From BOG-908 sp965198855 (GTDB lineage: Bacteria; Pseudomonadota; Alphaproteobacteria; Acetobacterales; Acetobacteraceae): a DNA stretch of 64,000 nt. The notes beneath the pieces are model-generated. The model did not search any database and was not told where the DNA came from. It worked only from the letters and a program-made list of their open reading frames with translations. Shown here piece after piece: positions 49,023-58,891 of this stretch. How positions within the stretch are numbered: the first letter of the stretch is position 1; each line of letters starts with the position of its first letter. The stretch is taken from assembly GCA_965198855.1 (NCBI GenBank), contig CBDAPZ010000001.1, positions 2,170,001 through 2,234,000 of the forward strand, read 5' to 3'. Position numbers and translations under genes: made by a program.

Positions 49023-49655
49023 TCATGATGTGATTGGCTGCGGCGTATATCGCCAAACGCTTGCAGGCGGAATGTTGAGCGGCGTCCAGGCCTCACGCTT
49101 GGGCACCAGCGCATGCTTCTTCGCGGGCAGCGGCGACGTCACCATGTAGGTGTAGCAAATGAAGCCGGATCCTGGAGACACCGTCTCGATCGCGTCGATA
49201 AAGCGGCGCTGCTCCGCCAATGGCAGCAGCACGAGCGGGATTCCGACGATTACCGTGCCGATGCGGCCGTGAAATTTTTGCGGGATGAGTTCCGGCAGGC
49301 GGCGAGCGTCGCCTTGGACGACATTTACACCCGGCAATGAGCGGCGAAGATGGTCGGCCATGGCGGGCACGATCTCGACGACGTAGAGGCGTTCTGGCGG
49401 AAGACCTGAATCGAGCAGTGCGTGGGTGACGACCCCGGTGCCGGCGCCGAGCTCGACCACGATCTCGTCGTCGGCATAATGCGTCTGTTGCACGACGCGG
49501 CGGCACAGCGACGGAGAGGATGGGACGATCGAGCCCATCTGCAGCGGGTTGGCCAGCCAGCGACGAAAAAACAGCCCGGCATTGGAGATGTTCCGGCCTA
49601 GCTGGCCGCCTAGCTTGCCCTGGGCCTCAACCGCCGTCTCGACGCTCGCTTCCAT
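49023..49655 (-). CDS. Class I SAM-dependent methyltransferase (PmtA-like)
   Basis: A 210-residue enzyme with the SAM motif VVELGAGTGVVTHALLDSG, an acidic ribose-binding loop LYVVEIVPAMADHL, and NVVQGDARRLPEL then GTVIVGIPLVLLPLAEQRRF. The early segment GLFFRRWLANPLQMGSIVPS resembles Rhodobacter-type phosphatidylethanolamine N-methyltransferase PmtA and rRNA dimethylase-like enzymes. The product, if PmtA, would be phosphatidylcholine precursors. Methyltransferase is certain; the substrate is only suggested. Confidence 0.78.
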   Translation of the reverse strand: MEASVETAVEAQGKLGGQLGRNISNAGLFFRRWLANPLQMGSIVPSSPSLCRRVVQQTHYADDEIVVELGAGTGVVTHALLDSGLPPERLYVVEIVPAMADHLRRSLPGVNVVQGDARRLPELIPQKFHGRIGTVIVGIPLVLLPLAEQRRFIDAIETVSPGSGFICYTYMVTSPLPAKKHALVPKREAWTPLNIPPASVWRYTPQPITS

Positions 49656-49789
49656 CCGCGAATCCTTTTGTTCCTGGCTGTGTCTCTACGCAGAAGAGGC
49701 CTGGAACACACGATGGATCACCGCAGAAAAGCGGCTGGGAGCGATGAACTTTTCGACAGGAAACAGACCGGCACGCCTGCCGGCCGCAG

Positions 49790-49957
49790 CTATTTGATCT
49801 TGGCTTCCTTAAACACGACGTGCTTGCGCGCGACGGGGTCGTATTTGCGGAATTCCATTTTCGTGGTCTTGGTACGTGCGTTCTTCTTCGTCACGTAAAA
49901 GTAGCCGGTGTTCTCGCTGGAGACGAGACGGATCTGCACAGTGTTCGACTTGGCCAT
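49790..49957 (-). CDS. rpmG: 50S ribosomal protein L33
   Basis: A 55-residue ribosomal protein that I read directly from the minus strand: starts MAKSNTVQIRLVSSENTGYF, continues KKNARTKTTKMEFRKYDP and ends HVVFKEAKIK, stop TAG. It contains no CxxC zinc motif, the C-minus form. Too short to stand out among random frames. Stands alone between the methyltransferase and the WXXGXW protein. Confidence 0.97.
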   Translation of the reverse strand: MAKSNTVQIRLVSSENTGYFYVTKKNARTKTTKMEFRKYDPVARKHVVFKEAKIK

Positions 49958-50202
49958 AGCGCACCTCAAAACTGGCCGCCCATCGGGCCGCCACGAAACG
50001 CGCTAAATGCTCGGCCGCGGCCGCCGGGTCAAGAGGCGGGGGTGTGCATGGAGGCATGTTGCGGGCTTGCCTGCGTCTCGAAACATTGCCTAGCCTGTCT
50101 TTCTGTTCATCTGCCGTCCCTCTCTACGTCGTGCAACGGACGGTACATTGGCGGCGCTGGGCCAAACTTGGCCTGGTCCATTTCGACTGGGGAAATCCTT
50201 CC

Positions 50203-50499
50203 ATGAAAGCAGTTCTGGCCGCTCTGGCCATTGTCACGGTGGCGTCCAGCGCTGCTCTGGCGCAGCCGATGCCTATTCCACCGCCGCAAGATGAATTGGG
50301 TCCGCCACCACCACCGCCCGGGCCTGGTCCGGGCTTCGTCATCGAGCCGGGACATTGGCAGTGGAATGGCTTTCGCTACGTATGGATCGGCCGCCACTGG
50401 ATCCATCGCGGGCCAGGCTACGTGCATTTCGTCCCGGGTCATTGGTCAAATGGGGCCTATGGGCCGCCGCACTGGATCCCCGAGCACTGGGGCCGTTAA
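50203..50499 (+). CDS. Small secreted WXXGXW-type repeat protein
   Basis: 98 residues: signal peptide (LAALAIVTVASSAALA), a proline-rich stretch (PPPPPPGPGPG) and Trp/His/Gly repeats (GHWQWNGFRYVWIGRHWIHR, then FVPGHWSNGAYGPPHWIPEH). Such WXXGXW proteins are exported, of unknown function. The frame is open to 50044, but the ATG at 50203 gives a proper signal peptide. DsbB follows 18 bases later. Confidence 0.8.
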   Translation: MKAVLAALAIVTVASSAALAQPMPIPPPQDELGPPPPPPGPGPGFVIEPGHWQWNGFRYVWIGRHWIHRGPGYVHFVPGHWSNGAYGPPHWIPEHWGR

Positions 50500-50517
50500 A
50501 AATTCTCCGAGCACCTC

Positions 50518-51021
50518 ATGATCCTGACCTATGAACGGCGGCTGGCCCTTTTCGGGCTGGCCGCATGCCTGTTGGCGCTCGGCGTGGCTCTTGGCTCGGA
50601 GCGTTTTCTGGGCCTGGTGCCGTGTGCCTTCTGCCTGATTGAACGAAAACCTTATTATGCGGGCATCGTGGCTGCCGCTGTGGCGTTTGTAGCGCCCGTG
50701 CGTGTCGTGCGGGTGTGGCTATGGGTGCTCGTGGCCCTGTTTGCGATCGCGACTTTGCTCTCTTTCGTGCATGTGGGGGTGGAGCTGCATGCCTGGCCGG
50801 ATCCGCTGCCGCAATGCACGGTGCCGGACTATACCGGGATGACCATGTCGCAGCGTCTTGCCACCATGCCGTTGCGACCAGTCAAACCCTGCGAGTTTCC
50901 GGATTACCTTGTGCCCGGCCTGCCGGTCTCGATGTCACAGATGGCGTTCCTCTACGCCCTGGCGGTCTGCGCCGGGCTCGCCATCTGGATGTCTCGTAGC
51001 AGCAAGGGACACATGGCATGA
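50518..51021 (+). CDS. Disulfide-bond formation protein B (DsbB family)
   Basis: Inner-membrane protein that reoxidises DsbA, passing electrons to quinone. 167 residues, four helices. The periplasmic cysteine pairs are Cys36/Cys39 (VPCAFCLIERK) and Cys100/Cys125 (PQCTVP, KPCEFPDYL), the two active pairs. Its stop overlaps the next gene, coq7 (ATGA), linking it to quinone supply. A candidate DsbA partner lies at 57966. Confidence 0.9.
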   Translation: MILTYERRLALFGLAACLLALGVALGSERFLGLVPCAFCLIERKPYYAGIVAAAVAFVAPVRVVRVWLWVLVALFAIATLLSFVHVGVELHAWPDPLPQCTVPDYTGMTMSQRLATMPLRPVKPCEFPDYLVPGLPVSMSQMAFLYALAVCAGLAIWMSRSSKGHMA

Positions 51022-51554
51022 CGGATCTTCCAGGCGGCCTCGCGCCGGACAGGCTGATCGAACGCCTGGTGCGGGTGGATCATGCCGGCGAATACGGCGC
51101 CAAGCGCATCTACCAGGGGCAGTTGGCCGTGCTCGGCAACGGACCGAAGGGTGACATCCTGCGCCATATGCAGGCGCAGGAGCAGGTTCATCTGGATACG
51201 TTCTCAGCCCTGATCGCCAAACGCCGCGTAAGGCCTACCGCCCTGCTGCCGCTTTGGCACGTAGCCGGGTTTGCCCTCGGTGCGGCGACCGCGCTGATGG
51301 GCGAGCGGGCCGCCATGGCCTGCACAGTCGCGGTGGAAGAAGCCATCGACGAGCATTACGCGGCGCAAACGGCACTGCTCGGTGACGACGAGACCGAGTT
51401 GCGCGACACGATAGAGGTCTTCCGCGCCGAGGAGCTGGAGCACCGCGATATCGGGATCGCACATGAGGCGGAACTGACGCCGGGGTATCAAGCGCTGCGA
51501 TTTGTCATCAAGGCAGGCTGCAAGGTCGCGATCGCGGTGAGTGAGCGGGTTTAA
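51018..51554 (+). CDS. coq7: Demethoxyubiquinone hydroxylase (Coq7/UbiF-type)
   Basis: Di-iron enzyme that adds the last hydroxyl in ubiquinone synthesis. 178 residues with four-helix di-iron ligands: VDHAGEYGAKRIYQGQ (Glu), QEQVHLDTF (Glu, His), TVAVEEAIDEHYAAQT (Glu) and EELEHRDIG (Glu, Glu, His). Short single-domain form without membrane helices. Coupled to dsbB, whose product uses ubiquinone as oxidant. Confidence 0.92.
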   Translation: MTDLPGGLAPDRLIERLVRVDHAGEYGAKRIYQGQLAVLGNGPKGDILRHMQAQEQVHLDTFSALIAKRRVRPTALLPLWHVAGFALGAATALMGERAAMACTVAVEEAIDEHYAAQTALLGDDETELRDTIEVFRAEELEHRDIGIAHEAELTPGYQALRFVIKAGCKVAIAVSERV

Positions 51555-51562
51555 AGCCGCCA

Positions 51563-51582
51563 TCGGGTGGGCAATGCCACCC
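51563..51582. repeat. REP-like palindrome
   Basis: TCGGGTGGGCAATGCCACCC, a shortened relative of the GTAGGGTGGGTTGC palindrome, between the convergent coq7 and small secreted protein genes. Confidence 0.5.
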
Positions 51583-51590
51583 AACCAAGC

Positions 51591-51971
51591 CTACTTGACA
51601 GGAACGCTGAGGCCTAGGCCGGGAACGCCAGCGCGACGATTGTCGAGCGTCGTCTGCTCGTCGGAGGCATAGTAATAGCCATCGCCCTGGAACACGGATT
51701 TTTGCGAGAGCATCTTTGGGCCGACAGAAGTCGTTGGTTTCGTCGTGTCTGCGGGACCATCGACATCCTGATCGGGCACCGGAGCCGCCTGGTAGTAACT
51801 GGCATTGTGCGCGGTGATGGTCTTGGTGACAGCCTGCGTCTCGGAATCGTAGGCTGACGGCGCAAGGGGAGCGATCGACGCCGTTCCCACGGGAGCGGCC
51901 GCACCGAGGAGCGCCACGGCGACCGTTGCCGCTGCAAGATGGAAACTGGTTTTTAGCGCGTGGAATACCAT
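51591..51971 (-). CDS. Hypothetical secreted protein
   Basis: 126 residues with a signal peptide (SFHLAAATVAVALLGAAAP) and a mature part rich in Thr, Asp, Tyr and Pro (TITAHNASYYQAAPVPDQDV, FQGDGYYYASDEQTTLDNRR). No family recognised. ATG at 51971 is preferred to the start at 51986. Placed alone between REP and the PfpI gene. Confidence 0.5.
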   Translation of the reverse strand: MVFHALKTSFHLAAATVAVALLGAAAPVGTASIAPLAPSAYDSETQAVTKTITAHNASYYQAAPVPDQDVDGPADTTKPTTSVGPKMLSQKSVFQGDGYYYASDEQTTLDNRRAGVPGLGLSVPVK

Positions 51972-52092
51972 TGCCTCATATTGCAAAGGCGGGTTTCCGC
52001 AATCAAGTAAATTTGAAAAAAGTGATCTGTGTTACGAAATCGGACGTAGGCGTGGGCTCCAAGACGCTTGCGCCCGGGAGCCCGATGCGTGT

Positions 52093-52662
52093 TCAGGCAG
52101 CGCGTCTGGCTTGAGAGGTGCCGAATAGCTCGATGGCGGCGCGGCAGAAGGCCGGCAAGTCATCCGGATTGCGCGACGTGACGAGACCTTTGTCGTTGAC
52201 GACGGTTTCATCGACCCACTCGGCGCCAGCATTGCGCAAATCGGTTTTCAGCGAGGGCCAGGATGTCATCTTGTGACCGCGCACGAGGTCGGCCTCGATG
52301 AGCGTCCAAGGGCCATGGCAAATGGCAGCAATGGGTTTGCCGGCCTGGCCGAAATGCTTGATGAAGCTGACGGCCAGCTCGTTGATGCGGAGATAGTCGG
52401 GATTGGCGACGCCGCCCGGCAGGACGAGGGCATCGAAATCTTCGGGGCTGACGGCTTCGAGCTCGGCGTCAACGGTGATCTGGTCGCCTTTCTCGTCGTG
52501 GTTCATGCCCTGGATCTTGCCCTTGGTGGTAGTGCCACGCGGGGCAACCACGGTGACCTTTGCACCTGCTTCGCGCAGGGCCTGCTGCGGCACGGTGAGT
52601 TCCACCTGTTCAAAGCCATCCGTCGCGAGAATGGCGATCCTCAAACCATTGATATCCGGCAT
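52093..52662 (-). CDS. Type 1 glutamine amidotransferase-like protein, DJ-1/PfpI family (YhbO-like)
   Basis: 189-residue protein of the DJ-1/PfpI superfamily. Glu18 in ILATDGFEQVELTVP and nucleophile Cys115 in AICHGPWTLIEADL give the standard nucleophile-elbow arrangement. YhbO-type members are stress proteins with deglycase or protease-like activity under debate. The frame continues upstream to 52830, but the ATG at 52662 matches the family. It lies downstream of pgk on the same strand, about 100 bases away. Confidence 0.88.
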   Translation of the reverse strand: MPDINGLRIAILATDGFEQVELTVPQQALREAGAKVTVVAPRGTTTKGKIQGMNHDEKGDQITVDAELEAVSPEDFDALVLPGGVANPDYLRINELAVSFIKHFGQAGKPIAAICHGPWTLIEADLVRGHKMTSWPSLKTDLRNAGAEWVDETVVNDKGLVTSRNPDDLPAFCRAAIELFGTSQARRAA

Positions 52663-52757
52663 GCGTCTCTCTCCTGTTGCACGATGGGTGCCGAACAGGC
52701 AGCGCCGGAGCGGGTTGCTCCGCGCGCCGGTCACATACGGCGGAGAACCTGTCGGGT

Positions 52758-53975
<1,218 letters not shown>

Positions 53976-53992
53976 GGTCGGTCCCCAAATTC

Positions 53993-54036
53993 ATAAAAGT
54001 TTTTTGGTTCTTTTTTTCAAAAAAGAACTTCTTCCC
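53993..54036 (-). repeat. AT-rich hairpin repeat, copy 8
   Basis: TAAAAGTTTTTTGGTTC and TTTTTTTCAAAAAAGAACTT; lies between gap and pgk, inside the presumed operon. Confidence 0.75.
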
Positions 54037-55052
54037 TAAAGGCTCCCGAGGAGTGCCGCGGTATCGGACATGCGGGACGAGAAACCCCACTCATTGTCAT
54101 ACCAGCCGGCCACACGGACGATCTTGCCCCCATCGACGGACGCCGTCTGTGTCGCGTCAAACGTGCAGGATTCGGGGATGCCGTTGAAATCGGTGCTGAC
54201 GAGTTTCTCGGTGTTGTAGCCGAGAATACCCTTGAGTTCGCCGGCGGCTGCGGCTTTGAAGGCCGCGTTGACTTCGGCGACGCTGGCCGGTTTGGCGAGG
54301 TTCACGTCGAGCGAGACGAGAGAGACGTTCGGCGTGGGCACGCGGACGGAGGTGCCGTCGAGCTTGCCGGCGAGTTCGGGGATGACGAGGCCGAGCGCTT
54401 TGGCCGCACCCGTGCTGGTGGGTATCATGGACATGGCGGCGGCGCGGGCGCGGTGCAGATCCTTGTGGAGGGTATCCACGGTTTTCTGATCGCCGGTGTA
54501 GCTATGGATGGTGACCATGTAGCCGCGCTCGATGGTGAAAGCGGCGTGCAGCACTTTCGCCATCGGGGCGAGGCAGTTGGTGGTGCAGGAGGCGTTGCTG
54601 ACGACGGTCATGTCGGCGGTGAGCACGTGGTGGTTCACGCCGTAGACGATGGTGGCGTCCACGCCGTCGGCCGGGGCGGAGACCAGGACTTTGCGGGCGC
54701 CGGCTTCGATGAGGGCGGAGGCGGCCTGCTTGCTGGTGAAGAGGCCGGTGCATTCCATGGCGACGTCGACGCCGGCATAGGGGACTTTCTTGGGGTCACG
54801 CTCGGCGGAGACGTGGATGGGGCCGTAGGTGCGGCCATTATGGCGGATGGTGATGGTGTTGCCGTCGACGGTGACTTCGCCGGGAAAGCGGCCATGCACG
54901 CTATCGTAACGGAAGAGGTGGGCGTTGGCTTCCACACTGCCGAGGTCGTTGATGGCGACCGGTTCGACATCCGTGCGTCCGCTCTGCACCATCGTGCGCA
55001 GAACCAGGCGACCGATGCGGCCGAACCCATTGATCGCTACCTTGACCGTCAT
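54036..55052 (-). CDS. gap: Glyceraldehyde-3-phosphate dehydrogenase
   Basis: NAD(P)-dependent enzyme making 1,3-bisphosphoglycerate. 338 residues: KVAINGFGRIGRLVLRTM, catalytic Cys in SNASCTTNCLAPMAKVL, RAAAMSMIPTSTGAAKALGL, RVPTPNVSLVSLDV and WYDNEWGFSSRM. Normal length. Lies between the degenerate transketolase gene and pgk. Confidence 0.97.
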   Translation of the reverse strand: MTVKVAINGFGRIGRLVLRTMVQSGRTDVEPVAINDLGSVEANAHLFRYDSVHGRFPGEVTVDGNTITIRHNGRTYGPIHVSAERDPKKVPYAGVDVAMECTGLFTSKQAASALIEAGARKVLVSAPADGVDATIVYGVNHHVLTADMTVVSNASCTTNCLAPMAKVLHAAFTIERGYMVTIHSYTGDQKTVDTLHKDLHRARAAAMSMIPTSTGAAKALGLVIPELAGKLDGTSVRVPTPNVSLVSLDVNLAKPASVAEVNAAFKAAAAGELKGILGYNTEKLVSTDFNGIPESCTFDATQTASVDGGKIVRVAGWYDNEWGFSSRMSDTAALLGSL

Positions 55053-55119
55053 AAAAAATTTTTCCTCTTAGCCATGTTGCTCAGCAATTGGGCCTTTTCG
55101 TAAAACGCTGAAGGCTTGT

Positions 55120-56832
55120 CTAGGCCGAGTGAGGTATTCCGAGATGACGTAGCACCAGATCGGCGACGCGATGGGGAGAGAGTGACGGTTCCTGTTCCGT
55201 ATTCGGATCGTTGCCGATGAAGAGGCCGTCGGGGCCGCAGAAGCGTTCCCAGCCGAAGCCGCTGCCGGCTTCGAGTGCCACGACAGGCGCATCGCCGAGC
55301 ACGGCGCGCTGCCAGTGCGGGTCCTGGCGGGTGAAAAAACTCCAGCAGGGCATGGAGACGATGGCGGCAGGGATGCCGGCGGCGGCGAGCAAGGGGCGTG
55401 CTTGTAGGGCGATGTGCAGTTCCGGGCCGCTGGCGACGAGGGTGACGGCGCGTGGCGCGGCGGCTTCGTGCAGCACGTAGCCGCCTTTGGCACAGCGCGT
55501 GCGGGAGGGGCGCTCGGCGAGGAGTGGGACGGGCTGTTCGCAGAGGAGGAGCACGCAGGGTCCGCCGCCACGGCGCAGAGCGAGCTCGGCGCATTCGATG
55601 GCTTCGGAGGCGTCGGCGGGGCGAAACACCAGCAGGTTGCGCATGGCACGCAAGCCGGCGCGCTGGCCGGAGGTGGGGCATGGGCGGGCGGGTTCGACCA
55701 GGCATTCGACGAAATGCAGGCCGGCGGCGGCGGCGGCGCGCAGGCCGGGGCGAAGATGGTCAAGCTCGGAGAGGCCGTGGGTGGCGACGGGGAGGAAGCC
55801 GCCATGCAGGGCCATGCCGGCCATGGTGGCGCCGACACCCTGTGCGAGGCGACCGGCGGCCTCGCGCGCGTGGCAGAATTCGGTCTGTGCGCCCGGCTGT
55901 TTCCAGGCTGGGGTGCCGGGCAGGCTGGCGAGATCGGGCAAGGTGGTGGGCAGGCGCATCCAGGCGAGACGCAGCGTTTCGGCGGTGGAAATGCTCGTCT
56001 GGCCTGGCGGCAGCAGCGGGGTGGCCTCGACCAAGGCACGATGCCAGCCGACCGGAAGCCGGCCGGCCATCGCCGATTCGAAATCCTGTCGGCTGGCATG
56101 GCGTGCGAGACGTTTGAGCCAGGCGCGCCGCATGCCGGCATTGCGGCGTCCGGTGGCAGCCCAGGCCTGGCGCCCCTCTTCGCCCTGCGGCTGCGGGGTG
56201 GCGACAGCCGGCGATCCTGAGAGGCAGGCGATCAAAGTGGGTTTCTGCGAGCGCAAGGCGGCGGACATGGCGGCTGCGACGTCGCCGGCCTCGCCCGCAT
56301 CGACACGGCGCACAGACCAGCCGGCGGCAGCGAAGCCTGCGAGGCCCGGCGAATCTTCTTCTGCTACGGAGACGATGGCGGCGAGGCGGCCGAGGCGCCA
56401 CAGCCCGGCGAGGAGGGCTGCTTCCTGCACCGGGCCGGTGGCGAGGTCGATGCCCTCGGCGAACACCCAGCAGCGATGATCGACCAAGGAGCGGCCGAAA
56501 CGAGCGGCCAGGAGGCGCTCGGCCAACACCATGCCGATGGCGGCACCCAACGCGCTGCCGGGTGAGTCGCAGCTGCCGGCGGGCAAGCCTGCGAGGGGGG
56601 CGAGGCATGCGGATAAGGGGGCCAGGTCGGGCGCGAAGAGCAGGCGATCGCGGTCGGCCCAGCCGGGATCCGCGGAGTCGAAACGAAGATGGCGGGCGAA
56701 GAGCAAGCTGAGCGGAAGTGCGAGCGGATGCGGCTCGGAGGCGCCCAGGGACTCATGCAGGGTCGCGGCGAGACGGGTGATCGACGGCCGGCGGTCCGTG
56801 GCGGCTTCGGTGGGTTCGGTGAGGCTGTCCAA
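55120..56832 (-). CDS. Degenerate transketolase-like protein
   Basis: 570 residues, about 90 short of a normal transketolase. The three-domain order is retained: HLRFDSADPGWADRDRLLF (equivalent HLKFDPKNPDWPDRDRFVL), AEGIDLATGPVQEAALLAG in place of the TPP/Mg motif GDGxxMEGxxxEA, AREAAGR and MAGMALHGGFLPV in the pyrimidine domain, and a recognisable C-terminal domain. The GDG and the later Asn metal ligands are lost (AEG, AEED), and the active-site His of GEDGPTHQP is gone (ARPCPTSGQ). It probably has no transketolase activity. It sits where tkt usually lies beside gap-pgk, so it may be structural or regulatory. Confidence 0.75.
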   Translation of the reverse strand: MDSLTEPTEAATDRRPSITRLAATLHESLGASEPHPLALPLSLLFARHLRFDSADPGWADRDRLLFAPDLAPLSACLAPLAGLPAGSCDSPGSALGAAIGMVLAERLLAARFGRSLVDHRCWVFAEGIDLATGPVQEAALLAGLWRLGRLAAIVSVAEEDSPGLAGFAAAGWSVRRVDAGEAGDVAAAMSAALRSQKPTLIACLSGSPAVATPQPQGEEGRQAWAATGRRNAGMRRAWLKRLARHASRQDFESAMAGRLPVGWHRALVEATPLLPPGQTSISTAETLRLAWMRLPTTLPDLASLPGTPAWKQPGAQTEFCHAREAAGRLAQGVGATMAGMALHGGFLPVATHGLSELDHLRPGLRAAAAAGLHFVECLVEPARPCPTSGQRAGLRAMRNLLVFRPADASEAIECAELALRRGGGPCVLLLCEQPVPLLAERPSRTRCAKGGYVLHEAAAPRAVTLVASGPELHIALQARPLLAAAGIPAAIVSMPCWSFFTRQDPHWQRAVLGDAPVVALEAGSGFGWERFCGPDGLFIGNDPNTEQEPSLSPHRVADLVLRHLGIPHSA

Positions 56833-56887
56833 TCAGCGCGCCTGGTGCGACGTTGCGGCTGGGCGGTTTGTCTGCGATTTCTTGGTC

Positions 56888-57325
56888 ATGACCCTGTTCC
56901 GTCCACTCTGCCTGGTTCTGCCACTCTGCCTCGCGGGATGCTATCTGGTGGACCAGCGCACCTTCGATGCCAAGGCCGGTCGCAAACCGGTGCCGCCTGT
57001 GGTGGCTGGGCCGCCGGGGCACGCGGCGCCTGCGCTGGTGACGATACGCTACACCACGCCCGATCCCGAGTATCAGGATGTTCTGGCCAGTGCCGTGCAC
57101 CGGGCGTTGGCGCGCAAACCGGATGCGCTGTTCAGCGTGACGACGATGGTGCCGCCGGCGGAAAATGCGGACCAGGCCGCGGATGCGGCGCAAGCGGCGG
57201 CGGCTTCCGGGCGGGAGGTGGCGCAAGCGATCGTCGCCGATGGTGCCAGCCCCGGTCAGGTGGAACAGCTGGTGAATTTGGACCCGTTGCTGAGCGTGCG
57301 CGAGGTGGTGGTAAAAGTTCAGTAA
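56888..57325 (+). CDS. Hypothetical lipoprotein
   Basis: A 145-residue protein with a lipoprotein signal (FRPLCLVLPLCLAGC, lipid-modified Cys18). The mature part has VTIRYTTPDPEYQDVLASAV, HRALARKPDALFSVTTMVPP, then EVAQAIVADGASPGQVEQLV, which looks like a periplasmic or outer-membrane alpha/beta domain. I do not recognise the family. It overlaps the end of the PEP-CTERM gene on the other strand by a few bases. Confidence 0.75.
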   Translation: MTLFRPLCLVLPLCLAGCYLVDQRTFDAKAGRKPVPPVVAGPPGHAAPALVTIRYTTPDPEYQDVLASAVHRALARKPDALFSVTTMVPPAENADQAADAAQAAAASGREVAQAIVADGASPGQVEQLVNLDPLLSVREVVVKVQ

Positions 57326-57918
57326 GCCGGTTTGCGGAAGGTAGTGCGCAACAGGATCAGCAGCGCTGCGGCACCGGTGAGAAGGGCGAGCGAGGCCGGT
57401 TCGGGGACGCTCTGCACGGTGGCGGAAAACGTCGAGTCATCGGCCAGGAACAGGGTGAGGTCGCCTTGGCTGGTGGCGAACGAGACGTAGGCATTGATTA
57501 GCGACGGACCGGAAACAGGCGCCAGGGCGTTGCCGAGACCGTAGGACAAGCCGGGCGGTAGGCTCGTGTCGAGCAGATCTGTGAAATCCGTCGCGTCGGT
57601 GATGCCGAGGGCGCTGCCGAAGGCGCTGGAAAAGGCGAAGGCGCTCATCGGATCAAGGAACTGGCCCTCGCTGACGCCGCCCAGGGTGAGGCTTGCCTGG
57701 CCGGTGTTGGCGAGCAAGCCGGGACGTGCCTGGGTGATGCCGGCCGTGTCGGCATCGACGGTGATGGTGACCAGGCTGTCCGTAAACTCCGACGTGCCCA
57801 GGGTGCCGGTAGCGATGGCTTGCTCGGTGTAGATGACTGGGTCGGCGTAGGCGCTTGCGGGGCTGGACGCGTAGGCTAGGGCGAGCAGTGTCAGGCAAGC
57901 GGACGAACGGGAGGACAT
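57319..57918 (-). CDS. PEP-CTERM domain protein
   Basis: 199 residues with a signal peptide (ACLTLLALAYASSPASAYA), a Thr/Ser/Gly-rich mature region, and the tail VPEPASLALLTGAAALLILL followed by basic RTTFRK. Sorting and cleavage by an exosortase is expected; none is seen here. No sequence similarity to the other three PEP-CTERM proteins outside the tail. Confidence 0.85.
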   Translation of the reverse strand: MSSRSSACLTLLALAYASSPASAYADPVIYTEQAIATGTLGTSEFTDSLVTITVDADTAGITQARPGLLANTGQASLTLGGVSEGQFLDPMSAFAFSSAFGSALGITDATDFTDLLDTSLPPGLSYGLGNALAPVSGPSLINAYVSFATSQGDLTLFLADDSTFSATVQSVPEPASLALLTGAAALLILLRTTFRKPAY

Positions 57919-57965
57919 GACGACGCCACCTCTAAACGTTTCCGTAACGTTTTGAGTCTATAACG

Positions 57966-58700
57966 TCAGCCATGCTTCCTTGCAATCGCCACCGCATTTT
58001 CCAGGGCATCCTGGTCGACTGCGCCGGTGATCATCTGTGTGCCGATGACGAAGACCGGGGTGCCGTCGACCTTCAGCAAATGGGCCAGGCCGAGATTCTG
58101 CTCGATCTTTTGGGTGACCGCGGGGCCTTTCATGTCGGCGGCAAGCTTTGCGGGATCGAGGCCGAGGTTTTTGGCGGTGTCGCGCAGCATGTCCGGCGTG
58201 GGCTCGGCAGGCGTACTCATCAGGGCGGATTGCATCTTGAGGTAGGCGCCCTGCTTCTGGGCGGCGAGGATGGCGCGGCTTTCGGCAAGGCTCGCGGCGC
58301 CGAGGACGGGGATGTCCTTGTAGACCAGGCGAATTCCGTGATCCTTCTGGATCACTGAGTCGATAGTGGAGGCCATGCGTTTACAGTAGGGGCAGCGCGG
58401 ATCGTAAAACTCTACGATCGTGACGTCGCCGGACGGGTTGCCGGCAACCGGGTCGGTGGCGTTGGCGGTGAGCGCTTTCTGCTGCGCGATGAGGCGGGAT
58501 TTGGTGTCGGCCGCGTCACGCGCGCTGTCGTCGGCCTGAAGGGCCTCGACGGCGTCGCGCAGGATGCTGGGGTCGGATTTGAGCGCCTCGCGGAGGATGC
58601 GGACGATATCCTGCCGCTGTGCAGGGGTGAAGCTGCCGGTTTGCGCCAAAGCCGGAGTTGCGGCGGCCATGAGGCTGAGGCAGAGGAGAAGACGCTTCAT
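57966..58700 (-). CDS. DsbA-family periplasmic thiol oxidoreductase
   Basis: 244-residue exported protein: signal peptide LCLSLMAAATPALA, an N-terminal helical segment (FTPAQRQDIVRILREALKSD), then a thioredoxin fold with VEFYDPRCPYCKRMASTIDS (CPYC, near residue 104-107) and a cis-proline in VDGTPVFVIG. It resembles the BdbD/DsbA-like group with an N-terminal extension. DsbB at 50518 could recycle it. Short-chain variants of this architecture often assist cytochrome or surface-protein folding. Confidence 0.87.
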   Translation of the reverse strand: MKRLLLCLSLMAAATPALAQTGSFTPAQRQDIVRILREALKSDPSILRDAVEALQADDSARDAADTKSRLIAQQKALTANATDPVAGNPSGDVTIVEFYDPRCPYCKRMASTIDSVIQKDHGIRLVYKDIPVLGAASLAESRAILAAQKQGAYLKMQSALMSTPAEPTPDMLRDTAKNLGLDPAKLAADMKGPAVTQKIEQNLGLAHLLKVDGTPVFVIGTQMITGAVDQDALENAVAIARKHG

Positions 58701-58891
58701 CAAGGGTTCTCGCTTGGGATGCCTCTGGCTCTAGCACCGGAGCGTTGGGGCGCGGAAGGGCGGCCGCTTCATCGGCGTGGGTCTGCCTTTCGGCCGGATG
58801 GGTCGCAAAAAGCTGCGAAGAGGCGCATTTTGGGCAAAACCCGCCTTTGCGGCGACCCCGCTTTAAGACGACTGCATCAAGGATCCATGCC

